A stretch of 38,118 nucleotides of DNA from Alistipes sp. (GCA_017560305.1 JAFYOF010000165.1:1-38118), one strand, 5' to 3'; shown: positions 7,678 through 15,451, counted from the first letter of the stretch. Notes: generated by a model from the sequence alone, not told the origin. Numbers and translations are program-made.

Positions 7678-8715
7678 TTACTTATTTTTGCGCTCCCACG
7701 CCTTGTCCTGTTGGAACTCTCCGAAAAGTCCCCAACGGCACATAGAAGCGAATATCGGGGTGTTCAACTTGTAGTTCTCGCGTAGGATTTCGGGGTCAAA
7801 TTTGCCTGTTCCCTCGGCTATGACATTACCTGCTGCGTCTTGAATGCAGTAGTCCACCTCCTGTTTGCCTATGCAGCAAGCGAGCGAGACGAATACATCG
7901 CATTGGTTGTCGATAGCGTGTTCAATAGCGAGTTTACGGGCTGCGAGGTTGAGAGTGAGGTCAGCTTTGCTACCGTCTTTCGTCCAAGGGGAGCCTCCGC
8001 CGATTTTGCACGATCCTCCGTAGAAGTCCACCGCGAGTTTGCGACCTGTTGTTCCGCAGTCTGCGATTGAGGAGTGCTGAACATATCGACCTGTTCCATT
8101 GACGATGAGTTTGTAGTTGCCCTTGATACGGTTGCGGACGAAATGCTTTACGGTCTTTACGCTTGTGTCGTCGAGCAAAGGGATAGCCACAATGACCTTG
8201 GTAATAACGCCGTTGTCGGTAACGACCTGCGTCTTAATATCGAGACCTCCAATACCGCTCTCGAAAAGTTCCTTGCAGAGCCTCTTGGCAACGGAATGCT
8301 CGAATGGCATACCGCAGGTTGTGTTGTTGTACGCACAATAGCCGAAGAAGATACCTTGGTCTCCCCAACCTTTCAGTCCCTGTGCGATGTCGGGGGACTG
8401 CTGATTGATAAGCACCGTAACATCGAGCAAGTCGCCACAAATAGTATTGTCTGCACCCCATTTCTGCATATACTCACGGGTGTAGCCGATGTCGTTCACC
8501 GCCTCGCGAACATAGCCTGCTATTTCGCTGTTGCTGAATTGGTGCTTTGACGAGACTTCGCCTCCGAGAGTAACCTTGAAATTTTTGATTTGCACCTCGA
8601 CAGCATAACGAGTGTCGGGGTCTTTTTCGATGTATCGGTCGAGCAAGTACTGACTGATATAGTCAGCAATCTTGTCGGGGTGTCCGAGCGATACATATTC
8701 GGAAAATTGTACCAT
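7678..8715 (-). CDS. metK: Divergent S-adenosylmethionine synthetase (MetK)
   Basis: 345 aa, shorter than the usual 380-400. Hallmarks of MetK (ATP + methionine to SAM) are present: GHPDKIADYIS (residues 11-21), LGGEVSS, GWGDQGIFFGYC (cf. G-A-G-D-Q-G-L-M-F-G-Y), DCGTTGRKLAVDFYGG and GGGSPWTKDGSKADLT. Differences are visible: the Glu before GHPDK is Leu (SLGHPDK), and the Arg that normally follows the KxD loop is Leu (KADLT rather than KVDRS). It is the first gene of the hypermodification operon, 29-30 nt below a predicted transcription start. Its likely job is to raise SAM for the radical SAM enzyme, with altered kinetics or regulation as an open possibility. Confidence 0.9.
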   Translation of the reverse strand: MVQFSEYVSLGHPDKIADYISQYLLDRYIEKDPDTRYAVEVQIKNFKVTLGGEVSSKHQFSNSEIAGYVREAVNDIGYTREYMQKWGADNTICGDLLDVTVLINQQSPDIAQGLKGWGDQGIFFGYCAYNNTTCGMPFEHSVAKRLCKELFESGIGGLDIKTQVVTDNGVITKVIVAIPLLDDTSVKTVKHFVRNRIKGNYKLIVNGTGRYVQHSSIADCGTTGRKLAVDFYGGSCKIGGGSPWTKDGSKADLTLNLAARKLAIEHAIDNQCDVFVSLACCIGKQEVDYCIQDAAGNVIAEGTGKFDPEILRENYKLNTPIFASMCRWGLFGEFQQDKAWERKNK

Positions 8716-8751
8716 AGTTTGAAAATTTTGTTAGTTGTTGATAAACTGCTA

Positions 8752-8782
8752 CAAAGGTAATTCAAATGATTATAATGTAATC
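8752..8782 (-). promoter_or_regulatory. Promoter and palindromic site of the hypermodification operon
   Basis: On the minus strand, TACCTTTG (8759-8752) matches the Bacteroidetes -7 box TAnnTTTG. It would start transcription near 8745, about 30 nt before the metK ATG. No good -33 TTTG lies at the usual 19-20 nt. Instead a palindromic element, GATTA-N5-TAATC (8768-8782), sits just upstream, and the same 17-mer pattern occurs at the helicase-unit promoter (15,435-15,451). It may bind a phage activator that replaces the -33 contact. Confidence 0.55.
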
Positions 8783-8783
8783 A

Positions 8784-9188
8784 CTATTTTGGTAAAAAAA
8801 GAGCATTTTCGGTGTAAAAAGTCCCTGTAATCGCAAAATTCAGCATATTTAGCGTACAATTCGTGTACAATTCGTCGGGAGTAGTTCGAAGAACTCTCCA
8901 CCCGAGAAGCGTCGCTGTGTTGTACTTTTCTATGTCGTTCAAGAAACCCTGCGGACGGGTGTGTCGTCCCCTCGTCCATACACCGCCCTCCACTTCGAGA
9001 GCGAGTTTGACAGCAGGGAAAGCGTAGTCGAACCTCCACTTGCGTTTCGGGTGGAAGCGGTACTCCTTGACACACTCCTGTCTCAATTCTTTCCTGCATA
9101 GGAGCGTGAATGCGTCCGTTATTTTTTCCGAATTTTGAGCGAGAGCGGTTTTCTTCCGCTTGGTGGGTACTTTATTGGTTGTGTTCAT
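8784..9188 (-). CDS. VSR/DUF559-type endonuclease-fold protein
   Basis: 134 aa. A compact PD-(D/E)xK-like core is visible in WRFDYAFPAVKLALEVEGGVW, giving the D-x(n)-E-x-E active-site pattern, followed by RHTRPQGFLNDIEKYNTATLLGWRVLRTT, the usual tail of this family (KYN...GW-x-V-x-R). Related proteins include Vsr and DUF559 nucleases. In phages of this kind the gene commonly sits among replication and packaging functions and may act in recombination, repair or branch cutting. Its place just upstream of the hypermodification promoter raises the possibility that it spares or senses modified DNA, which is only inference. An N-terminal basic stretch (TKRKKTA) precedes the fold. Confidence 0.65.
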   Translation of the reverse strand: MNTTNKVPTKRKKTALAQNSEKITDAFTLLCRKELRQECVKEYRFHPKRKWRFDYAFPAVKLALEVEGGVWTRGRHTRPQGFLNDIEKYNTATLLGWRVLRTTPDELYTNCTLNMLNFAITGTFYTENALFLPK

Positions 9189-9234
9189 TATCGTTGAAAT
9201 TTGAGCCTTTTCTGTTGTTCCAAGAGAACGCCAA

Positions 9235-9262
9235 CAGGGAGAGGACGGAAATCCTCACCCTG
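9235..9262 (-). other. Hairpin between SSB-like and nuclease genes
   Basis: An 11-bp inverted repeat with one mismatch (CAGGGAGAGGA / TCCTCACCCTG on the plus strand) around a 6-nt loop lies in the 100-nt gap between the genes at 9289-9657 and 8784-9188. No U-tract follows on the minus strand, so an mRNA processing or stability hairpin is as likely as a terminator. No short gene was seen in this gap. Confidence 0.5.
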
Positions 9263-9288
9263 CCGATGTACCTCGTTGGTTGGTTGTG

Positions 9289-9657
9289 TTAGAACGGTAG
9301 GTCGTCCTCGTCCGCAATTGCCGATGCGTCCATTGTTGTCTTGACCTCCATTGTCTGCTGCTTCGTTTCGAGCTGTCTCATACCGCCGAGGATAGGGAGA
9401 GCCTTGCGCTCCTCCTCTGAAAGTGCGTCGTAACGATCCTTGTCGAGGGACTGCTTGACGCAATGGGTATCGCCATAGCGAGCCTCACGCATTTCGATAG
9501 CGGTCAGATTGAGGTACACGCCATTCTTGCCTACGAATAGGGCTGCGTCTTCTACGGGAATAACGAGGCACTGCTTGGTAGCGGTCTTGCCTTTGAGGTT
9601 TGTCACGAATGCTCCTGCCAATTTGAGCAGGTCGGTCTTGATACTAAAATTTGCCAT
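9289..9657 (-). CDS. Putative phage single-stranded DNA-binding protein
   Basis: 122 aa. The body (FSIKTDLLKLAGAFVTNLKGKTATKQCLVIPVEDAALFVGKNGVYLNLTAIEM) looks like a beta-rich OB-type or related fold. The C-terminus is acidic and ends DEDDLPF, very like the SSB C-terminal tip (D-D-x-P-F) that docks DNA metabolism partners. It lies in the replication block, with the primase-helicase three genes upstream. I cannot align it confidently to a named family; the SSB proposal rests on the tail, size and position. It is expected to coat ssDNA during phage replication or recombination. Confidence 0.5.
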   Translation of the reverse strand: MANFSIKTDLLKLAGAFVTNLKGKTATKQCLVIPVEDAALFVGKNGVYLNLTAIEMREARYGDTHCVKQSLDKDRYDALSEEERKALPILGGMRQLETKQQTMEVKTTMDASAIADEDDLPF

Positions 9658-9696
9658 AACTGTTAAAATTTTGATGTTAGTAAATATGCTGAATTA

Positions 9697-10557
9697 TCAG
9701 TCTTTCAATTCAAACTCAATTTGGTCGAGGTTCTTCCTCAATACGCCCAACGATATGAGCGTGTTTTGCGTCGGGTTCACAGGGTAGTTCCCTATGTATG
9801 CGTCGAAGCAGGTTTCAAGTTCGCTCATACAGGGCAGGTGTCCCTCCCTACATTCTCCACCGATACGGCTCTGAATGAAGCGTCCCATTTCGTTCTCGTA
9901 GTCGTGCAGGAACTTGCAGAACTGAACCCCGATGAACGCGAATGTGCGCAACTTGTTATACGGGGCTTTTGGGTGCTGATAGTTCACATCGTTGCAGGTC
10001 GAGAAATAGAGCCTCTGAAAATCGAAGTGATGTTCCATAAGGAAGCGGTCAGCCTGCTCCTGTATCTTGCGGAAGTGTGCGAGGTCGAGGTCTCTACGGA
10101 TAGCGGTCTCGTACTTGTCGCGCAGGTGTCGGACGGCTCTCGAGAGTTTCTTGACCTCCTCAATGCGCTTCTCCGCACACTCTTTCAGAACATACTCCGC
10201 CCACACCCAAGCGATGTGCGCCACAACGAGGGGAGTGAACGCGATCTGCGCGTGTTCCTTGAACGAGAAACTATTGACGAGGAGTTTGGTGCTCTCGGCT
10301 ACCTGCTTCTTGAATTGGCGTTCTTTGATTTCCTCGGGGCTGATAACCCTCCACTCGAAACGCTGCGCGTTACAGCGCACCGTCGTTCCTTTCTTGATGT
10401 CCTTGTCAAGAACGAGGACAGGTGTTCCGTCTTTCAACTTGTCGAGGTCATTCACGCGGTATATTCCCCCGAGTTTGATGTCGGGCTGCACCTTGTCGCT
10501 GACCTTACGGGCGGTGATTGTTATGAACTCGCCCTTATGCACTTTGTTCTTTGCCAT
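9697..10557 (-). CDS. Hypothetical phage protein, 286 aa
   Basis: Not recognised. The N-terminal 90 residues look beta-rich (GEFITITARKVSDKVQPDIKLGGIYRVNDL, TPVLVLDKDIKKGTTVRCN), perhaps a small binding domain. The rest is helical and rich in charged residues (AEKRIEEVKKLSRAVRHLRDKYETAIRRDLDLAHFRK, then EQADRFLMEHHFDFQRLYF). Cysteines near the C-terminus (GECREGHLPCMSELETCFD) could bind a metal. The ATG at 10557 overlaps the upstream gene by 23 nt, so it is part of the replication operon. No signal peptide or transmembrane segment is seen. Confidence 0.6.
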   Translation of the reverse strand: MAKNKVHKGEFITITARKVSDKVQPDIKLGGIYRVNDLDKLKDGTPVLVLDKDIKKGTTVRCNAQRFEWRVISPEEIKERQFKKQVAESTKLLVNSFSFKEHAQIAFTPLVVAHIAWVWAEYVLKECAEKRIEEVKKLSRAVRHLRDKYETAIRRDLDLAHFRKIQEQADRFLMEHHFDFQRLYFSTCNDVNYQHPKAPYNKLRTFAFIGVQFCKFLHDYENEMGRFIQSRIGGECREGHLPCMSELETCFDAYIGNYPVNPTQNTLISLGVLRKNLDQIEFELKD

Positions 10558-11080
10558 TGTTATTGCTGTTTTTACGGTTCAACTCCTCTGCCTGTTTTTC
10601 CAAAGCGCAGTTCATACTGCTACACTCGCACATAGAACACACGACAAGGTGCTTTCCGCAGGACGGGCATACCTGTATGTTCTTTACGGCAATAAACTCG
10701 CACTCCGTCTCGCAGTACGGGCAGTACTCATAGGTGTATTCGCGTTCTTGGTCAATCTCAACCAACCTGTCGTGTAGAGTGTCGATTTGCTTATGCCACC
10801 ACTCCATGTCTTCGACAATGTCCTTGATGTGGTACGGTGCGCCGTTCTTTCCGTGTCCGTCGTCGCCTATCCATAATGCAGCCTCCTCGTCCACATCGTA
10901 ATCGTTTATCCATTCTGCCATTGAACGCAGAGTGTTTTCCATTCGGTCTGCAGGAAATTCAACGGAACAATCCTGACCCTCGGGCGAATATGCAGAAACC
11001 TCCAATTCGTCTTCTTTGAGCGTGTACGAGAGTTCCAACTCTTCGAACACTTCTTTGATTTTGCTGTCTATGGTTATCAT
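10535..11080 (-). CDS. Zinc-ribbon phage protein, 181 aa
   Basis: Not assigned to a family. Residues 1-60 are an acidic alpha/beta region (MITIDSKIKEVFEELELSYTLKED). A helical stretch (EDMEWWHKQIDTLHDRLVEIDQE) follows, then two zinc-binding knuckles: CPYC-x3-C (about 123-130) and CPSCGKHLVVCSMC (about 142-155), with extra cysteines after. Such ribbons often bind nucleic acid or partner proteins. It lies 28 nt downstream of the primase-helicase and overlaps the next gene by 23 nt. Confidence 0.6.
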   Translation of the reverse strand: MITIDSKIKEVFEELELSYTLKEDELEVSAYSPEGQDCSVEFPADRMENTLRSMAEWINDYDVDEEAALWIGDDGHGKNGAPYHIKDIVEDMEWWHKQIDTLHDRLVEIDQEREYTYEYCPYCETECEFIAVKNIQVCPSCGKHLVVCSMCECSSMNCALEKQAEELNRKNSNNNGKEQSA

Positions 11081-11108
11081 AATTGTTATGTATTGGTTTT
11101 ATATGTTG

Positions 11109-12944
11109 TTAAAAAGGACAGTCTTCGTCGTCGCCATACGGCAGGTCGTCAAAATCGAATACGGCTGCCTCCTCGGCTTCTTTCGCTCTGCGTCGCTGCT
11201 CCTCCTGCAAGTGGTTGCCGTTGTCCCAATTGGGTTCAACGCCCTCCACATACGGGGTGTAGCGTCCGTTATTGAGGTTGTAGCGGAATAGAGCCGTTCC
11301 GCACTCTCCGAGGTGCTTGAATTTCACTTTCTGAATATGCACCTCTGTATTGTTCTGAATGCGGTTTCGGTGTACTACGATACCAAAGTCCGCCTTGTTG
11401 AAAAAGTTTGCCGAACCGCTGATGTCGTACAGGGTTGGGGCTTCAATCACTCCCTCCTTGTTCTTGGTCTGCTTGGTAGGGTGCGCCATTAGGATTATCA
11501 AGATGTCGTTCTGCTGCGCGAAGTTTGTCAAGCGGTCAAGCAGTTCGCTGATGTACTGCGTCTCGTTCTTGCGACCCTGTTCGCTCTCCAAGCGGTTGTA
11601 CGGGTCAATCACGAGAGCCTTGATACCGCGCCTGCGCACAAGGTATTTGGCGCGTTCAAGAATGGTATCGACCTTGTAACTCTCGCTCGGAGAAATGAAG
11701 AAGAAGTTGTTCTCAATATGTTCCTTGACCTGCCTGTATTCGCCATAAGACAGGTAACTCTTGTTGAAGTGCTTTCCTGTGAACTTCTCAATGAGTTTCG
11801 AGGCGTGGTAGGCAAGAGGGGCGTTCTCGGGGCTGAAATACGCGAATTTCCACCCGTAGCGCAGGTTGAGCCTTTCCGCGATCTCGTCGATGAACTCCGA
11901 CTTTCCCGACCCAGGAATACCCGTAACCACACACAGGCGTTTTGTCTCGAAACTGCACAGGCGGTCAAAGTTGTCGTGTCCTATGGTAACGCCTTTCTGC
12001 ATACCTCTCTCGAACAGAGCGTCGAGGGACTGCTCAAAGTCGCTGACCGTGAAAATGCCCTCCAATTTGACTTCGGGAGCGTTCTTCAAGCATTGCAGCA
12101 GGCTCTCCTTGCCGTACTTCATCAAGTGTTCGTTTGCGTCCTTGCAGCCGTCCCCGTACTCCACCACTCGACAGCGTTCCGCACCGAAGCGACGGAGCAA
12201 CTCCTCGCGGAGTGCTACACCCTTGGTGTCGGTATCAACCGCGATGTAGATAGTCTCTTTGTCCTCGAAATACTCCTCAATGTAGTCGTCGAGGTACGAC
12301 AGGTTGGCATTCGCTCCGTTAGGTACGCTGACAACGGCTTTCTTTCCACACTCGTAGAATGAGAGCGCGTCCATTTCGCCCTCCGTGATGATACACTCGG
12401 TCTCTCCCTTGATAGCGTCGATGTTGTAGGGGAGGAGTTCCGCCCCCGAGCATAATTTGAAGCACTTGTCACCTGTACGGAATTTGGTGTTCACGAGCTG
12501 ACCGTCCTTGTAGTAGTTGAACTGCACCGTGTTGATTTTGTCATTCTTTTGAGGCATAAACTCCACGCCCTCCGTAACCCTCATAGCGGTCAAGGTCGTT
12601 GAGCTGATACCTCGGGAGCCGAACCAAGCAATCGCCTTGTCGCTCATAGTGGCGTTGGCGCGGTGTTTCGGCTTCCTGTATTCGGGCTTCTGACGCTTGA
12701 TAGGAGCAGGGTTGAACCAAGCCTGTCTCTCCATCCATTGGCGTTTCTCCTCGTCGCTATGCTCGACTGCGCAACCTGCGAAACCGCAGTAGTGGCACTT
12801 GAATACGCCCGTTGCGAGATTGACGGACAGGCTCTTGTCGCGCTTGTCGTGTCGCTGTTCCCTGCATTGAGGACAATGAACCTTAATGTTCCCCGAACCG
12901 CGTCCGTACGGAACCTCTATACCGTATTTGCTCCAATTCATCAT
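11109..12944 (-). CDS. Primase-helicase (T7 gp4-like: CHC2 zinc finger, Toprim, DnaB/RecA core)
   Basis: 611 aa from the ATG at 12944, which overlaps the upstream stop as ATGA; a longer start at 12980 is possible but runs into the previous gene. The N-terminal zinc finger is CPQC-x(21)-CHYC. The Toprim domain shows IITEGEMDALS and the acidic IAVDTDTKG strand. The C-terminal RecA-like helicase core has Walker A GIPGSGKS, then YFSPEN, LVIDPYNRLE (Walker B) and LIILMAHPTK (motif H3). It would unwind the phage replication fork and lay down primers. The C-terminus is acidic and ends EDCPF, echoing the SSB-like tail of the gene at 9289-9657. Confidence 0.9.
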   Translation of the reverse strand: MMNWSKYGIEVPYGRGSGNIKVHCPQCREQRHDKRDKSLSVNLATGVFKCHYCGFAGCAVEHSDEEKRQWMERQAWFNPAPIKRQKPEYRKPKHRANATMSDKAIAWFGSRGISSTTLTAMRVTEGVEFMPQKNDKINTVQFNYYKDGQLVNTKFRTGDKCFKLCSGAELLPYNIDAIKGETECIITEGEMDALSFYECGKKAVVSVPNGANANLSYLDDYIEEYFEDKETIYIAVDTDTKGVALREELLRRFGAERCRVVEYGDGCKDANEHLMKYGKESLLQCLKNAPEVKLEGIFTVSDFEQSLDALFERGMQKGVTIGHDNFDRLCSFETKRLCVVTGIPGSGKSEFIDEIAERLNLRYGWKFAYFSPENAPLAYHASKLIEKFTGKHFNKSYLSYGEYRQVKEHIENNFFFISPSESYKVDTILERAKYLVRRRGIKALVIDPYNRLESEQGRKNETQYISELLDRLTNFAQQNDILIILMAHPTKQTKNKEGVIEAPTLYDISGSANFFNKADFGIVVHRNRIQNNTEVHIQKVKFKHLGECGTALFRYNLNNGRYTPYVEGVEPNWDNGNHLQEEQRRRAKEAEEAAVFDFDDLPYGDDEDCPF

Positions 12945-13903
12945 AGCATTATCCAATTTTGACTTTCTGCATTCCAACAATACTTCTCACTTGGTCTTGG
13001 AGGAGCGTCCATTGGTATTACCGCCTGCCCCGAACCATAAGTTCTGCGACCGTTGGCAATATATTCGCCCACACCAAGACGAGGCTCGTTCTGCTGCTGT
13101 GGCTTGGCTGCCCCCTTGTTGGCATAGTTGCCCTCCATAACCTTGACCCAATTATTGGAGTTATCGAACAGCCAATCGAAAGAGGCTTTCCACGACGATC
13201 CTCCGCGACCGCACAGGAAGTCGGAAGCCTGTACCGCCTCGAATAGGGCTTCTGCGGTAGGTAGCCAAGCAGCCTCGTCCTTGCCGAACTCGTCGAGACG
13301 GCACTTGATTTTGTTACGCCTGCTGTCTGAAAGTTTCTGAACCCTCGGCAGAGAAATACAGGTCTCATTCCACAGGCGGACAATATCCTCGTAGGGATAT
13401 GTCTTTCTCTTTCCTTTGCTTTCCTTTACTTCTCTTTCCTTTCCTTTTCTTTCGGGGTTTTCGTCGTCGGAAACTACACCTGTGGTAGGGTTTTCTCCGT
13501 CAGAAACCCCCTTTGAGGTAGGGTTTTCGACGCGGAAACTCGGTTTTTTCGGGACAACTGCCGAACGCCTGCGGTATATTTCAACGAAGTGGTCAACGAG
13601 GTTCTGAACCCAAATGACACGCTTTTCCCACAGGTCAGCGTCCACCTTTCCGAGGTCTATGAGCGTTTTGATTATATCGTTTGCTGTGGCTTCGTCGCAA
13701 CGGGTTTTTGCCAACAGGAACTCCCAATTCGGGTTGTTCGAGCAGTCGTAGTAGTGTCCGTCGCTCTCTGCAAGCACCTCCAACAACTTGAACCAAAATG
13801 CATATCCGTCATTCCCGAACTTGTTCTCGAGAATGAATATCGTACGCCCTCCTTTCGTGAAGTGAGGGAAGTACTCAACTGATTGTTTTTTCGGTCTCGC
13901 CAT
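12941..13903 (-). CDS. DUF4373 (Lin1244/Lin1753-like) replication-associated protein
   Basis: 320 aa from the ATG at 13903, chosen because MARPKK is the usual start of this family and the upstream stop is at 13911. The N-terminal domain (YFPHFTKGGRTIFILENKFGNDGYAFWFKLLEVL) is a winged-helix found in Gram-positive and Bacteroidetes phage initiator or DnaD-like proteins. It is followed by a repetitive, charged linker (three 11-residue units around ENP, then RKGKEREVKESKGKRK). The C-terminal part (YPYEDIVRLWNETCISLPRVQKLS...FEAVQASDFLCG) resembles the DnaD/DnaT tail. Next to the primase-helicase it probably recruits that enzyme to the phage origin. Role is inferred from family and context. Confidence 0.75.
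   Translation of the reverse strand: MARPKKQSVEYFPHFTKGGRTIFILENKFGNDGYAFWFKLLEVLAESDGHYYDCSNNPNWEFLLAKTRCDEATANDIIKTLIDLGKVDADLWEKRVIWVQNLVDHFVEIYRRRSAVVPKKPSFRVENPTSKGVSDGENPTTGVVSDDENPERKGKEREVKESKGKRKTYPYEDIVRLWNETCISLPRVQKLSDSRRNKIKCRLDEFGKDEAAWLPTAEALFEAVQASDFLCGRGGSSWKASFDWLFDNSNNWVKVMEGNYANKGAAKPQQQNEPRLGVGEYIANGRRTYGSGQAVIPMDAPPRPSEKYCWNAESQNWIML
13455..13528. repeat. 33-bp tandem repeat inside the DUF4373 gene
   Basis: The octamer GGGTTTTC recurs exactly every 33 nt (13455, 13488, 13521), matching three 11-residue units that start ENP in the linker (ENPTSKGVSDG, ENPTTGVVSDD, ENPERKG). This in-frame expansion lies between the winged-helix and the C-terminal domain. Iteron-like binding sites for the encoded initiator are a second possibility. 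Confidence 0.6.
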
Positions 13904-13910
13904 AATATCG

Positions 13911-15290
13911 TTATTGAATAGTTGCAATTATTGATTTACGCAGTTTGTCGTTCTTCTCGTTCCACTCAAAGGTGCGTATCATCCATTGACGATATGCGAG
14001 AGGAATGTCGGCTATGCGCTCTCCCTTGTACTTGCCAAACGGCATTATTTCGATAGGTGCAGCCTGTTTGGTATCGATTGCCTGCGTGTCCTCTCGGGTG
14101 TACCTGCCTATATCGTGGATAGGAATACCGCTCAACAGGCGACCGCCCGTACCAAACATACGCCACATTTTGCCCTGCTCGAATGTTATGTCCTCGACCC
14201 TGCCGAAGCGGTTCACATTTCCGCCAAGATCTACAATGAGAGCGTCCTGTTTATTCGGGTCAATACGGGTGGCGCGTCCGACAATCTGATAATACAGGGC
14301 GATAGAGGCAGTAGAAATGCCGAGAATTATGCAGTCAATGCCCGTGTAGTCAAATCCTGTGGAAAGGACGCGAACATTGAAAATAACTCGGATTTCGCCT
14401 GCTCTGAACCTGCGTATTATGTCGGCTCGTTCCGCCTTGTTCATTTCTCCATATATGACGGCAGAGTTCGGGTAGCGTTCTGACAGGTAGATAGCGTCCT
14501 GTACCGAGGGAACGAACGCGAGGATATGCCTACGCTCGGGGTGGTTGTCAAGAGCCTCGATAATGGACTGCGTTCCGCCATTTGCATCGTAGGCTCGTTG
14601 CACACTCTCCTCGGTGTACTCTGACTTCGAGGTATTGAACACTAACAGGCTATCATCAAAGCCTCCAACCTCGTATTGAAGCCTGCTCCAAAAGTTGAGT
14701 TCCACCATTTCCTGCACCTGTCCTACATGGATAATATCCTTGAAGAAATTACCTTTCTTGCTGCGCGATGTCAGCATTACGAGCTTCGAAAAAGTCTGCC
14801 CGTCCCTGTCGCGGTTGGTCTGCAATTTCACAGGGGTTGCTGTTATGCCGAGGACATGGGTGATACCGCTCTCTGCGAGGAACTTTCCCAACATACTATC
14901 AGACTCCCTCGGATAGAGGTGCGCCTCGTCAATCAACATCTTCGTGAAACCCATTTTTTTGAATGTTTCACCGAGGTTCTTGATAGAGCCGATTGTCGCA
15001 TAAGTTATTTGTGCTATCTCTTTGCGGTTGAAACTCGCGCTGTATATGGCTGCGTTCGAGCCGAAGTCCCCACACAGGGAAATGTATTTGAGGTAGTTCT
15101 GCTCCAACAACTCCTTTGAGGGTTGCAGTACGAGCAATTTGTCTTCGCTGTTTTTGGCTACAAACGCAGTCAGTATGGACTTTCCCCACGCCGTAGGAAG
15201 CACGATAAGGCTTGGACGAGGTTTCTCCTCGCGAAAGAACTGTATCGCCTTGTCAATCGGTTCTGCTTGGTTCTTGCGTAGTGTAATCAT
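13911..15290 (-). CDS. SF2 DEAH-box helicase / UvsW-like
   Basis: 459 aa from the ATG at 15290 (MITLRKNQ); the longer frame upstream covers the likely leader RNA and starts at a poor context. Motifs: Q-motif-like RKNQAEPI, Walker A PTAWGKS (residues 32-38), motif II LIDEAH, motif III GITATP, motif V LSTGFDYTGID and motif VI QIVGRATR. It is a standard two-RecA-domain SF2 helicase of the type used by phages for fork remodelling, recombination or origin opening. It heads the transcription unit that runs through DUF4373 and primase-helicase. The leader is about 128 nt and structured. Confidence 0.88.
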   Translation of the reverse strand: MITLRKNQAEPIDKAIQFFREEKPRPSLIVLPTAWGKSILTAFVAKNSEDKLLVLQPSKELLEQNYLKYISLCGDFGSNAAIYSASFNRKEIAQITYATIGSIKNLGETFKKMGFTKMLIDEAHLYPRESDSMLGKFLAESGITHVLGITATPVKLQTNRDRDGQTFSKLVMLTSRSKKGNFFKDIIHVGQVQEMVELNFWSRLQYEVGGFDDSLLVFNTSKSEYTEESVQRAYDANGGTQSIIEALDNHPERRHILAFVPSVQDAIYLSERYPNSAVIYGEMNKAERADIIRRFRAGEIRVIFNVRVLSTGFDYTGIDCIILGISTASIALYYQIVGRATRIDPNKQDALIVDLGGNVNRFGRVEDITFEQGKMWRMFGTGGRLLSGIPIHDIGRYTREDTQAIDTKQAAPIEIMPFGKYKGERIADIPLAYRQWMIRTFEWNEKNDKLRKSIIATIQ

Positions 15291-15330
15291 TACTGCTGTG
15301 TATAAAAATGCTCCGTATTTAGGGCTAACC

Positions 15331-15375
15331 ACGCATAACAGCAAGAATGCGTTGGAGTGCCTTTCGGCAGTTCCA
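15331..15375 (-). ncRNA. Two adjoining hairpins in the helicase leader (candidate RNA element)
   Basis: In the 157-nt gap above the helicase gene two inverted repeats abut. One is TGGA/TGCC with GGCA/TCCA closed by a GAAA (GNRA) loop on the minus strand (15353-15375). The other is ACGCAT/ATGCGT around a 10-nt loop (15331-15352). They fall within the predicted leader transcribed from about 15418. No known riboswitch class is recognised. Confidence 0.35.
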
Positions 15376-15424
15376 CCCTTGTACGAAGCATATAGGTTGT
15401 ATTGTTCATCTGTTCTTTCGGTTA

Positions 15425-15451
15425 CAAAGATAACGATTATATCATAATCAC
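15425..15451 (-). promoter_or_regulatory. Promoter and palindromic site of the helicase-led unit
   Basis: TATCTTTG on the minus strand (15432-15425) matches TAnnTTTG; transcription would start near 15418. Immediately upstream is GATTAT-N3-ATAATC (15435-15449), a perfect palindrome that shares the pattern GTGATTA-N3-TATAATC with the metK promoter region. Spacing to the -7 box differs (2 nt here, 8 nt there). The element overlaps the end of the 66-aa gene. Confidence 0.55.

Noticed and set aside
9188..9463. Minus-strand reading frame opposite the SSB-like gene
   Set aside because: Arg/Gly-rich shadow in the same strand but another frame, overlapping a better-supported gene.
11109..12980. Longer primase-helicase start at 12980
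   Set aside because: Overlaps the upstream gene by 40 nt; ATG 12944 overlaps the stop as ATGA like other junctions here.
15291..15344. Longer helicase start at 15344
   Set aside because: The extra residues are unlike helicase N-termini and overlap the predicted structured leader; ATG 15290 is preferred.
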